64,000 nt of DNA from Methylocystis sp. KS32 (GTDB lineage: Bacteria; Pseudomonadota; Alphaproteobacteria; Rhizobiales; Beijerinckiaceae). Positions 33,347 to 41,461 of this stretch are shown one piece after another. Within the stretch, counting starts at the first letter, position 1; each line of letters starts with the position of its first letter. The position numbers and the translations under genes were made by a program. The notes under the pieces were generated by a model, which saw nothing but the letters and a program-made list of their open reading frames with translations, searched no databases and had not been told where the DNA came from. The stretch is taken from the NCBI GenBank assembly GCA_002862095.1, contig PHSQ01000005.1:1-64000 (forward strand), written 5' to 3'.

Positions 33347-34557
33347 CCGCTCCGGCGCTCTCCCAGCACCAGCAAGACGCCCTGCGCGCCTTGCTGCAAT
33401 TGCTTGAGACGGAAGAGGTTGTGGCTCTTCGCGGACTCGCCGGAACCGGCAAATCGACGCTTATCCCGCACGTCGCCAACGCCGTCGCGGACCCGAAGGT
33501 CGCGGCGATGACGCACAAGGCGGCGGCGGTCCTGCGCGCCAAGAGCCTCGACAACGCGAAGACGTTCCACGCGGCCTGCATGAAGCCGATCTTCAGCAAC
33601 GCATACCTCGAATTGCTGGCGTGGTTCACGGCCCCGAACGCCCCGTATCCGGCGTTGCTGCGTGGCATTGACCGCGACCGCGCCGGCGCGGTCGTCGCCG
33701 AATGTTTCCCGGAACTCGGCCCGGAAGGCTGCGCCCGAGCGCTCGGCGTCGATTCGTCGAAACACATTGTCGCCTGGGAGCCGCGCGCGCATGTCGGCGG
33801 AACGCTGATCGTGGACGAAGCCAGCATGGCGACCGTCGAACACGTCAGAACGGCGCTCGAAGTGTTCGATCGCATCATTCTCGTTGGCGACCACGGGCAA
33901 TTGCCGCCGGTGAAGGGCGAGCCCGTTCTTGAGATCGCGCCGGGCGTCGAGTTGACCGAAATCCATCGGCAGGCAGGCGACTCGCCCATCCTCCGCCTCG
34001 CTCACGCCGTCCGAAATGGCGCCTCCCTCTGGCAGGCGGGCGTGCAGCAAATCGAGCGCGGCGTTGATCCCGAGGCCGGGCCGATCCTCACATGGCGCAA
34101 CGCGCCACGCGTCGAGCTTTCGTTGGAGATGCGCCGCCTCAAGGGCTTACAAGCAAATCGTCTGGAACACGGCGAACCGCTCATTTGCACGAACAAGGAC
34201 ACGCGCTTTCAGCGTCTTGGCTTCAAGAACAACACGGCGTGCACGTATGTGAGCGACGGTGTTGTGTGCCTCGACAAAGGCCAGCGTCTTCGTGCTCCCA
34301 AGGTGAATATCGAGGATTTCACCGGACGCGAGGCGAACTTCGACGAAGTTGGCTTTCGCCTTGGCTATGCGCTCACGGCGCATAGCGCCCAAGGCAGTGA
34401 ATGGCCCAACGTGCAGGTCTACTACGAGGACGTGCAGGCGTTGCACGGACGAGGGGCCGAGTTTCGCGCGAAATGGCTCTACACCGCGATCACGCGCGCG
34501 AAGGAGTCCGTGAGCTTCTTCACCGCGCCGATCGCAAGAACAAGAATCGCAGTGTGA
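33343..34557 (+). CDS. RecD2/Dda-like SF1B helicase (404 aa)
   Basis: From the ATG at 33343 the protein shows motif I ALRGLAGTGKSTLIPHVAN, motif II TLIVDEASMATVEH, motif III ILVGDHGQLPPVKGE, motif IV region LTEIHRQAGDSPILRLA and motifs V/VI YALTAHSAQGSEWPNVQVYY and WLYTAITRAKESVSFF. It is close to the phage Dda/RecD2 minimal form. It unwinds DNA 5'-3' and may serve replication of the element. The start overlaps the primase stop by 4 bp (ATGA). Confidence 0.92.
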   Translation: MTAPALSQHQQDALRALLQLLETEEVVALRGLAGTGKSTLIPHVANAVADPKVAAMTHKAAAVLRAKSLDNAKTFHAACMKPIFSNAYLELLAWFTAPNAPYPALLRGIDRDRAGAVVAECFPELGPEGCARALGVDSSKHIVAWEPRAHVGGTLIVDEASMATVEHVRTALEVFDRIILVGDHGQLPPVKGEPVLEIAPGVELTEIHRQAGDSPILRLAHAVRNGASLWQAGVQQIERGVDPEAGPILTWRNAPRVELSLEMRRLKGLQANRLEHGEPLICTNKDTRFQRLGFKNNTACTYVSDGVVCLDKGQRLRAPKVNIEDFTGREANFDEVGFRLGYALTAHSAQGSEWPNVQVYYEDVQALHGRGAEFRAKWLYTAITRAKESVSFFTAPIARTRIAV

Positions 34558-34578
34558 GCCGCGAAGGAGAACCGACCA

Positions 34579-34809
34579 ATGGCCCGCGAACTCAGCGACG
34601 ACCCTTTGTTCGACATTATCGCTGGCGTCGCGCGCGATCGCCGCAATGAAATCGGCGATGCGGCAGACCTGAGGCGCGATCCGGTGTTCGCGGCGGCTCT
34701 GGTCTTTGTCGGCCTCGATCATTGGCGAGACGAATCGCACCCCGAACAACGAATGGAACGCGTGCGCGGAATCATCGAGGCCCTGCGGCCGGCCGCCGGC
34801 GAGGAATAA
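34579..34809 (+). CDS. Hypothetical protein (76 aa)
   Basis: A small protein (MARELSDDPLFDIIAGVARD, then EQRMERVRGIIEALRPAAGE) that is helical and acidic. A GGAG ribosome site is well placed. It lies between the RecD-like helicase and the small terminase gene in the same operon. No known family. Confidence 0.65.
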   Translation: MARELSDDPLFDIIAGVARDRRNEIGDAADLRRDPVFAAALVFVGLDHWRDESHPEQRMERVRGIIEALRPAAGEE

Positions 34810-34825
34810 GGAAAGGATCAAGGAC

Positions 34826-35404
34826 GTGCCGAACAACGCGCGCAAATTGACGGCAAGACAGCAGGCGTACGCGGCGGCCTACATCGTCTCGCTGAACGCC
34901 ACGCAGGCCGCGAAGGAAGCGGGCTACAGCGCGAAGACGGCGAGCCAGATTGGCGAGCGGCTGTTGAGGAATGTTGAGGTCGCCGCCGAAATCGAACGAT
35001 TGAAGAGAGAGCGCTCGGAACGCACGAAGATCGACGCCGATCGCGTGCTGCAAGAACTCGCGCGTATCGCCTTCTTCGACATTGGCAAGGCGTTCACGCC
35101 AGACGGCGCGTTGAAGCCGCTTGACGAGATGGACGAGGACACGCGCCGCGCGCTCGCGGGTCTGGAATTCGTGTCGCTGACGAGCGACGGCGAACATGTC
35201 GGGACGCTCAAGAAGGTGAAGATCGCCGACAAGCTCGGCGCTCTCGGTAAGCTCGCGCAGCACTTGGGGATGCTCGACCCGAAGATCACGTTGAAGGGCG
35301 ACGCACAGAATCCCTTGCAGCTTCTCGTGAAGCAAATCCAAGGCAACTCGCTCAAGCCCGTTCACGAAGTCGCGCGCGGTGGCGATGAGCGTGACGACGC
35401 GTAG
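34826..35404 (+). CDS. Phage terminase small subunit, Terminase_2-like (192 aa)
   Basis: From the GTG at 34826 (AAGGA 9 nt upstream) the N-terminus KLTARQQAYAAAYIVSLNAT, then QAAKEAGYSAKTASQIGERL and NVEVAAEIERLKRERSERT is the signature HTH of P2/lambda-unrelated small terminases. It recognises pac DNA and directs packaging. No large terminase accompanies it. Such solitary small subunits are used by satellites to redirect a helper's packaging; that use is inferred here. It differs in family from the island 1 small terminase. Confidence 0.85.
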   Translation: MPNNARKLTARQQAYAAAYIVSLNATQAAKEAGYSAKTASQIGERLLRNVEVAAEIERLKRERSERTKIDADRVLQELARIAFFDIGKAFTPDGALKPLDEMDEDTRRALAGLEFVSLTSDGEHVGTLKKVKIADKLGALGKLAQHLGMLDPKITLKGDAQNPLQLLVKQIQGNSLKPVHEVARGGDERDDA

Positions 35405-35669
35405 TCCGACAAATCAGACGGAAAAAACAAACGTGATGAATAAGGCGAAGATCAGCGGGTGAAACTTCCACGGTTTCTGCCACGCGAAACACAACTTCCT
35501 GCCAGAACGCGGCGTGCATTAAATCTGCGGTCCCGACGACAGTGCGAACGCGGCGGTCGCAGCCGATTTTGCCGTCTCGGCACACGCCCCCCGGGGCGGC
35601 AAATTTTCTACGCCAGCGGCAACTGCCGCCTGAGCCAGGCCACCAAGACGGGCGTTCAGGCGCTCGCCG
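35405..35669. other. Junction between replication module and cargo; no confident gene
   Basis: Short frames exist on both strands but none shows a domain or ribosome site. On the minus strand, readable sequence continues past the caspase-like stop in another frame to about 35519, which may be a frameshifted extension or chance. This is the boundary where the core of the island meets its cargo. Confidence 0.4.
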
Positions 35670-37700
35670 TTAGTCTCGATGATGTTGCGGGCGGCGGCGA
35701 AGCTTCCATATATCCGCCGCCAAGTCCTCAAGCCCGTCACCGTTTTCGAGAATGCCATTCAGACGTTCAGCCAAGGTCTTGTCGAAGGCCGGGTTATTGA
35801 TCGGCGATCCGTTCGCAGCTATTAGGAAGTTGTAGGGCGTGAGGTGACGGACCCGCAGCTCGGCCCGATGTTGAATGTCCTTCAGCTCACCGTCGACCAT
35901 GGCCGCGCCATCGTCATATTCGCCGCGTGTCACAGCGTGCTGACCGTCAACAAGGCCGTATTCCTCATAATCGTATCCGAAGTCCTCAATGGTCCGCTTC
36001 GATCTCTCCGGATTGGGCGTGTAGGCGCCACTGGGCGGCAGGCCGGCTGCTTCGACATAGACGAACGATTGCCAATAGGCGCGCCCAGGCGCCGCTGCGA
36101 TCCGGCGGATGTCCAATTCGGTCTCATCCATCAGATACAGGCCATTGGGCTGGAGCGAGAAGCTTTCGATCTGCAGGTTGCCGTCGCGCCACCACCAGAC
36201 CGGCGAGGCGTGGTCGAAGGTCAGCGGGGCCTCCAGGAGCCGAAGCAGGCGCGTCCGGATCGCCGCCTTGTCGTCGAACCATTGAATGGTTCGCGCGCCG
36301 GGGAATGCCCTGGCGAACCGCCGCGCGAAAAATTCCGTGCTGGAACCAGCGTAGCGGGCGTGGTCGGGAACGGGTGTATCTGCAACCGGTGCAGGCAGTT
36401 GGGCTGGCTGGGGTGCCAGACCCGCCGGCTGCCCTTCGGCCACGTGGCGGATCGCGAACGTGCTCGTGGCCGTGACAATCGCCTCAGGCGTTTGGACAGC
36501 CTTGATGCGTGGATGGTTCGCGACGTGCCGCGGAACTTCCTGGCGAAGGTAGTCTTGCAGGGTGGCGTTGGTGATGAAGCCTCTCTGGTCGATGGCCTCT
36601 GGCGCCTGACCGTTCAGTGCGCGCAGAAGATAATGCGTCCAAACTCCGTGGCCAAGGTCGTTGTCGGGGAACGACCGCTCGCCGGCGCGGCAGGACAAAA
36701 ATACCGCGTTGAAGGCAGCCGACTTGAGGAGCTTGCCAAACTCGGCAGCGTCTAGGGCGGTGATCGCTTTGCGGCCGAGCGGTCTGAATCGGCTGGCGCA
36801 GGCGTCGACGAAGGCCAAGACCCGCTGACACGCGCTCTTGCGCAGCGGGCCGAGGATGTGTTCATCGACGCCGACCGTGGTGCCGGCGACGTTCATTAGA
36901 TTGGTGTCCCAGACGGTTAGGCGGTTGCCACTGTCGTCGTGGAAGCCATGACCGGCGTAGTAGAAAATGAATAGGTCGTCCGGCCCGACGCTATACGCCC
37001 GCTCGGCGATAGCGTTGATGAGATCGGCGTACGTCGCTTCGCTATTGGTGAGCAGGCAGACTTCGGGACGGTGGGCGGCGAAGATCGTTTCGATCGCCTG
37101 CCGAAACGACGCCGCGTCGGCTTCCGCGAACGCCACCGCATCGATCTGTTGCGCGCCCGCTCGGTAGGTCTCCAGGCCGACGATCACGGCCACGACCCGG
37201 GCACCCTCGGGCAATACGGCGATACCGTCGACGATAGTCTCCGGCGTCGCCTGAGCCTCTGCGGGCTCTAGCGACTCGCCGGGAAGGTGCTGGGTGGCGG
37301 CCTCAAGAAGGGCGGGCGGAAGGTCGCCATCCTTGATCGCCCAATGGGTCCGGCCCTGCTCAAACCGGTGCATGCCAAGATGCCGCTCGAATTCGACGAG
37401 TTTCTCGCGCGGAAGATAAGGCCTCTCTGGGTCCAGCTCGATCTGGCAGGACACGACTTGGCCGTAGCGCACGACGTTTTTCAGGCGGCCGTGGCGGACG
37501 ACCCCGGCATTTGGGCCTTCAACCCCGATCTCATACATGACGAGCGCGGTTGCATCGTCGAGCTGGCGAAGGCTAGCGGGATCGTCCGGATCGACGGTAC
37601 GCCCGAAATTTCCGCTGTAGGTGTTGAAGCGGTCAAGGTCCATGTCGAGGTGGCCCCCTTCCCAAGCCCCTGCAACTCCAGACACTAAAAGATTGAACAT
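35670..37700 (-). CDS. Caspase-like (C14) protease with unusual flanking domains (676 aa)
   Basis: The central peptidase domain (~165-400) begins VVAVIVGLETYRAGAQQIDA, has the catalytic His in FIFYYAGHGFHDDSGNRLTV and the Cys in VLAFVDACASRF, then NAVFLSCRAGERSFPDNDLG and HGVWTHYLLRALNGQAPEAI. The N-terminal ~145 residues (ARGxW-free, beginning MFNLLVSGVAGAWEGGHLDM) and the C-terminal ~250 residues (with WFDDKAAIRTRLLRLLEAPL and PSGAYTPNPERSKRTIEDF) match no family known to me. Caspase-like proteins act as suicide effectors in several anti-phage systems. It is in a defence-rich cargo, but a protease for housekeeping use is possible. The start at 37700 was chosen over a TTG at 37718. Confidence 0.8.
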   Translation of the reverse strand: MFNLLVSGVAGAWEGGHLDMDLDRFNTYSGNFGRTVDPDDPASLRQLDDATALVMYEIGVEGPNAGVVRHGRLKNVVRYGQVVSCQIELDPERPYLPREKLVEFERHLGMHRFEQGRTHWAIKDGDLPPALLEAATQHLPGESLEPAEAQATPETIVDGIAVLPEGARVVAVIVGLETYRAGAQQIDAVAFAEADAASFRQAIETIFAAHRPEVCLLTNSEATYADLINAIAERAYSVGPDDLFIFYYAGHGFHDDSGNRLTVWDTNLMNVAGTTVGVDEHILGPLRKSACQRVLAFVDACASRFRPLGRKAITALDAAEFGKLLKSAAFNAVFLSCRAGERSFPDNDLGHGVWTHYLLRALNGQAPEAIDQRGFITNATLQDYLRQEVPRHVANHPRIKAVQTPEAIVTATSTFAIRHVAEGQPAGLAPQPAQLPAPVADTPVPDHARYAGSSTEFFARRFARAFPGARTIQWFDDKAAIRTRLLRLLEAPLTFDHASPVWWWRDGNLQIESFSLQPNGLYLMDETELDIRRIAAAPGRAYWQSFVYVEAAGLPPSGAYTPNPERSKRTIEDFGYDYEEYGLVDGQHAVTRGEYDDGAAMVDGELKDIQHRAELRVRHLTPYNFLIAANGSPINNPAFDKTLAERLNGILENGDGLEDLAADIWKLRRRPQHHRD

Positions 37701-38394
37701 CCTGCAGTTCTCGAACAACTCGGTCGGCTTTACGAGGTCGATTTACCACGGTCCCGGCGCTCTTGCCACGGTGTGGCCGCAGTGAAGGCCGTCCGGCGAC
37801 GGTGGGACGGAGCCCCGCCAAGCTGGATCGGCATGGCCGGTAAGACCGAAGCGCAGGCGGGCTGTTTTTGGGCCGCCTCCGCGCCACGATCGGGAGGACG
37901 GCGTGCCCGAAAATTGGGACGCCGGGGGGGGGGCGCTGTTGGGGCGCCTTGTCCCGGCCGAGAATGGCGAGCTGCCTTAATATCTCCGACGCCGACTTGG
38001 TCGCGCGGTTCCGCTGGATCACCGGGAGACGCGGGCGGCGAAGGGCTGGAATGAAAAGCGTCGCGTGGAGGCCGTGAAGATCGAGGCGGCGCTCGACGCG
38101 ATGGGCCGCTGGCCGGCGCGCTGTATAGGGGGTAAAGGCCCGTCAACGCGCGAGCGGCAAGGGGCGAGCGGACTTCGTGGCGGTCTGCGTCAGAGATGGC
38201 GACGCGATGGAGCCAGCAGCGCTCGCGACGAAACCTCTCGTCAATTCATTCCATGCTACTTTCGGCGGCGGAGGCCACGATATAAGCGGCAAATATTGTT
38301 CCGCATTACCGAGGGTCTGCACGCCTGCGACGCTCCCTATGGAGTGTCCCGCAAAATATATAGGCACGCTCGCGCGCCTGCTGGACTGCGATTG
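37701..38394. other. Degenerate region between caspase-like and DarT-like genes
   Basis: About 690 bp without a sound gene. Reading-frame pieces that look like parts of one protein occur in different frames (CLNISDADLVARFRWIT near 37975 and WNEKRRVEAVKIEAALDAMG near 38050), and a 10-G run lies at 37924-37933. This may be a decayed small gene (frameshifts, or errors in the homopolymer). It also has to hold the promoters for the two divergent genes. Confidence 0.4.
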
Positions 38395-39003
38395 ATGAGA
38401 AAAAAGTGGAGCTACCGCGACGAAATCCGATCGATTGCGATGCAGCGAAACGTCGCATACCTGCTACACTTTACCCAATTGGCCAACTTGGGTGGGATCG
38501 TAAAGCATGGGCTGCTGCCACGGCGTGAGTTGATGGCGATGGAGGACATAGCATACGTCAGCGATATTTCGCGGCTGGACGGAAATAACGATGCAGTCTC
38601 CGTCTCAATATCGAAATTGAATAAGACAATGTTCGACACCAAACGAGCAAAGAGCGGGCATTCAGAGTGGGTAATTCTCGGACTTCCAGCCGCCATCCTA
38701 TGGACGAAAAACTGCCAGTTCTGTTGGCGCAACGCCGCGAAGAACGAGATCGTGCACCACAGGGGGCGGCGCGACGGTCCTTGGGCCTTCAATAAGATGT
38801 TCGCGGGTAGTGAGGAGACGAGAAGCGGTCTTGATCTGTCCGAACCGACCGATCCGCAAGCCGAGGTGCAGGTGATGGGGCGCATCGAACCGGATTTTAT
38901 CCTAGGCGCCATAGTAAACCGCCAATCAATGGTCCGGCCTGTGTCGGATATACTAAGCAATCTGCCCGGGGACCCGCGAGAAGTGGTAGTCGAAGGTTTC
39001 TGA
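38395..39003 (+). CDS. DarT-like ADP-ribosyltransferase (DUF4433 family), 202 aa
   Basis: The N-terminal MRKKWSYRDEIRSIAMQRNV leads to the family start YLLHFTQLANLGGIVKHGLL (nicotinamide-side His and the helix). Later segments are VSVSISKLNKTMFDT, SGHSEWVILGLPAAILWTKN, CQFCWRNAAKNE, and EPTDPQAEVQVMGRIEPDFI, where the Glu in PQAEVQV is the expected catalytic residue. DarT enzymes ADP-ribosylate thymidine in single-stranded DNA or other targets, act as toxins, and are paired with DarG macrodomain antitoxins or serve in phage defence. No macrodomain protein is adjacent, which is unusual. Assignment by motif memory is good but not certain. Confidence 0.75.
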   Translation: MRKKWSYRDEIRSIAMQRNVAYLLHFTQLANLGGIVKHGLLPRRELMAMEDIAYVSDISRLDGNNDAVSVSISKLNKTMFDTKRAKSGHSEWVILGLPAAILWTKNCQFCWRNAAKNEIVHHRGRRDGPWAFNKMFAGSEETRSGLDLSEPTDPQAEVQVMGRIEPDFILGAIVNRQSMVRPVSDILSNLPGDPREVVVEGF

Positions 39004-39103
39004 TCTTTCTGTGGCGGTGTGGGTGACGACTCTCTGCGCACAAAGGCGGCAACGCCAGGGCGGGCGCTGCTTATGACGCCCCGTCGCGCGTATACTTTCG
39101 ATC

Positions 39104-39373
39104 ATGACCCATGTCCTCATCACCCCCGAGCGCGCCGCCTGTCTGCGTCAACGCCTCAAGAAGCTATTGGCCGAACGGCAGGCGGCCAAGGCGGACTTCG
39201 CGGCGGTGTGCGCTAGGCTGGCGACCGAGCCGCGTTCGTCGTTTGGGGAGTTCGAGATGTCATTCGAGGCAATCGAGGGCAGAACCCTGTCTCCCGATTT
39301 CACCGAAACGGCAGAGCGATTCAGGGCCGAGCGAGAGGCTCGGCCGCTGCGAGACTTGCCATTAAGAGGTTGA
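39104..39373 (+). CDS. Small coiled-coil protein (89 aa)
   Basis: The protein begins MTHVLITPERAACLRQRLKK and is mostly a charged helix (LLAERQAAKADFAAVCARLA). The stop overlaps the next short frame's start by one base (TGATG). It opens a chain of overlapping genes that runs to 41118. No recognised function. Confidence 0.5.
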   Translation: MTHVLITPERAACLRQRLKKLLAERQAAKADFAAVCARLATEPRSSFGEFEMSFEAIEGRTLSPDFTETAERFRAEREARPLRDLPLRG

Positions 39374-39477
39374 TGAGGGCAGAAGCTATCCTCCATCTGA
39401 TCGAAAGCCTGCCTTACGATTCTTTAGGCCGGCGTCTCGATCGGGGTCTAAAGGATCGGTCTCGGAATGCCCGATAG
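39373..39477 (+). CDS. Very small frame (34 aa) in the DUF4365 operon
   Basis: ATG at 39373 overlaps the preceding stop (TGATG), and its TAG overlaps the next gene's start by 11 bp. The peptide begins MRAEAILHLIESLPYDSLGR. Overlap on both sides suggests it is translated, or at least couples translation to the DUF4365 gene. Evidence is positional only. Confidence 0.3.
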   Translation: MRAEAILHLIESLPYDSLGRRLDRGLKDRSRNAR

Positions 39478-39967
39478 CCTGCTCTCCACAAATGACCGCG
39501 AAGAAGACTTGTCCCGTGCCTACGTCCAAGCAATTGCGGCGATGGCGGGTTATCAGACTGCCGAGTTTAAGCCGGATCGCGACGGAACCGACATTCAGAT
39601 CAGGGCCGGAGGTTCCATGCGTCCTTCTCTCGACATACAGCTCAAAGCGACAATTAATCTCGGAGAAGGCAAGGACGGAAAATTCAGCTACCCTCTTAAG
39701 CGCCGGAATTACGATCTTTTGCGAGAACCAACGCTCGTCCCGAACATTTTGGTTTTACTTGCGCTTCCGTCTGACAAGGTTGAATGGTTGACGGTTGCGC
39801 CTGAGCAATTGGTCATCCGGCGCTGCGCCTACTGGGCATCTCTTAAGGGCTTCCCAGAGACTGCGAATAAGGAAACAGTTACCATACATCTGGATGATGG
39901 AAAGCGGTTCGACGTGGAGAGCTTAAAGGCTCTTATGGAACAAGCCCGATCAGGAGCCGTCGGATGA
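39467..39967 (+). CDS. DUF4365 (restriction-endonuclease-fold) protein (166 aa)
   Basis: The family pattern is clear: NDREEDLSRAYVQAIAAMAG (conserved Glu and helix), then KPDRDGTDIQIRAGG and LDIQLKATINLGE, i.e. E...GxD...QLK as in the PD-(D/E)XK nuclease fold. DUF4365 proteins are small and occur often in mobile islands and defence loci. Its stop overlaps the start of the 384-aa gene (ATGA, 39964-39967), indicating a two-protein system. A nuclease role is inferred from fold motifs. Confidence 0.8.
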   Translation: MPDSLLSTNDREEDLSRAYVQAIAAMAGYQTAEFKPDRDGTDIQIRAGGSMRPSLDIQLKATINLGEGKDGKFSYPLKRRNYDLLREPTLVPNILVLLALPSDKVEWLTVAPEQLVIRRCAYWASLKGFPETANKETVTIHLDDGKRFDVESLKALMEQARSGAVG

Positions 39968-41118
39968 AAGCCCAAATCCTAGACGAGGAGGCACTTAGGG
40001 CCGTTACGCCTGCCGCGCTCGCGGCGTTCGCTCGCGGTGAGGGCTGGTCACGAACTGAGGCCTATGGCGCTCATGCGGATGTTTATGCGGGCGCCGGCCG
40101 GCCCGAAATAATTCTTCCACGCACCGATCGTCTTGGGGACTACGCTTTGGTCGTCTCTCGCCTTCTCGAAGAATTTGCGAAGGCTATGGAACGAGATCAG
40201 CTCGCAACTTACCGCGATCTCATTGCCGCCGACCGGGATGTGGTGCGCGTTCGCGCCTTCGGCGGCGAGGACGATGGCTCAGTCCCGGTTGACGCGGGTG
40301 TCGAAATAGTCGCCCAGGCGCGTGACATGATTTTGGCGGCGGCCTGTGCTGCACGTAATCCGCAGCCATTTTTTCGAGCGGGCTCTAATAAAGAAGCCAA
40401 CGACTACATGCGCCGAGTGAAGCTCGGCCAAACAGAGCAGGGTAGTTTCATTGTGACATTGCTTGCGCCTGTGCCACCGCTGTTGCAGCCGGCTCAACTT
40501 CCACTCGAACAGGGCTGGGCGAAGATTGAGGACGAGCCGATGGATCGGATGGTCACTCGGCGTTTAGTCGAATCGTTGGAGGCCTCCCGCGCTGCGGCCG
40601 AACAAGCACTTTCGGGCGAATCCGCAGCCTTCGACAAAGCGGTGACTTTCGGCGTTAGCGCCAATTTGTGCGAAGCAGTCGCGGGATTGATTGAGCAATC
40701 ACAAGGCCTGGAGATCAGCGTGACGTGGGCGAAAACCCGCCCAACGCCAGAGGCTCACCGGAAGATCGGTTTCTCAAAGAGCGACTCCGAGATTTTCCGA
40801 GAGGCAGCACGCAACTTCAGACTGCGCCAGCCAAAAGAGAATGAAATCCTCTTTGGCACAGTCCATAAATTGAAGCGCGCTCATGGAGAGACCGATGGCG
40901 AGATAACCCTCAAGGCGATGGTTGACGGGAAGCCACAGTCTGTAACGGCCAAGCTCGCTGAAGCCGCCTACAGCATCGCGGTCCAGGCGCATGAGGCTAA
41001 ACGTCCTGTCATCATGACGGGTGATCTTATGCGAGTCGGGCAGCGATGGCGCATGGAAAGTCCGAGCATCCGCGAAATTCCTGCGGATGATAACGCGGAG
41101 GAAGACGCGGCTGAATAG
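39964..41118 (+). CDS. Unknown partner protein of the DUF4365 gene (384 aa)
   Basis: The frame begins MKAQILDEEALRAVTPAALA and continues FARGEGWSRTEAYGAHADVY (an N-terminal compact domain), with a helical middle and LRQPKENEILFGTVHKLKRA, then GEITLKAMVDGKPQSVTAKL at the C-terminus, which reads as a beta-rich domain like those used for ligand or RNA/DNA recognition. No named domain could be assigned. Tight coupling with the DUF4365 nuclease-like gene suggests sensor plus effector. It is flanked by a DarT-like toxin and a type I restriction system, so a defence role is plausible but unproven. Confidence 0.8.
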   Translation: MKAQILDEEALRAVTPAALAAFARGEGWSRTEAYGAHADVYAGAGRPEIILPRTDRLGDYALVVSRLLEEFAKAMERDQLATYRDLIAADRDVVRVRAFGGEDDGSVPVDAGVEIVAQARDMILAAACAARNPQPFFRAGSNKEANDYMRRVKLGQTEQGSFIVTLLAPVPPLLQPAQLPLEQGWAKIEDEPMDRMVTRRLVESLEASRAAAEQALSGESAAFDKAVTFGVSANLCEAVAGLIEQSQGLEISVTWAKTRPTPEAHRKIGFSKSDSEIFREAARNFRLRQPKENEILFGTVHKLKRAHGETDGEITLKAMVDGKPQSVTAKLAEAAYSIAVQAHEAKRPVIMTGDLMRVGQRWRMESPSIREIPADDNAEEDAAE

Positions 41119-41461
41119 CAGGAAACGCCGGAGCAGTTCAGCCACGCGCCGCCTCCGTGAAGGCACATAGGCGCACGAGCCGATATGGATCGAGAAGGCG
41201 CTTTTCGTCCGCTACCTGCGAGGTGGGTGCGATGTTCTAGGCCGGAGGTTCCGCGCTGAACCGAAGACGCTCTGGAAGGCGTGAGCCTCTGCCCGGCATA
41301 TGCCGCCAAGCATGGGCCGGCCCCTGGCGAGAGCCAAGACAACGGGGCGACAGCGCTCAAGCCTTGCTCCCCGACGGCGCGGGAACCATACTCGGCCCGG
41401 CTTGAGTCGGAGCCTTTCCTCACCGGCTCCTCGGTCATTCACCGTCCGGACCCGCGCCAAA
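41119..41461. other. Intergenic region upstream of hsdM; no confident gene
   Basis: 343 bp precede the chosen hsdM start. The hsdM frame is open back to 41300, but those residues (Arg/Pro/Ser-rich) do not look like HsdM. No promoter consensus or second gene is convincing. Confidence 0.5.

Noticed and set aside
35519-35758. 79-codon minus-strand frame at the 3' end of the caspase-like gene
   Set aside because: It overlaps the C-terminal coding part of the caspase-like gene and shows no recognisable pattern. A frameshifted extension is possible but unsupported.
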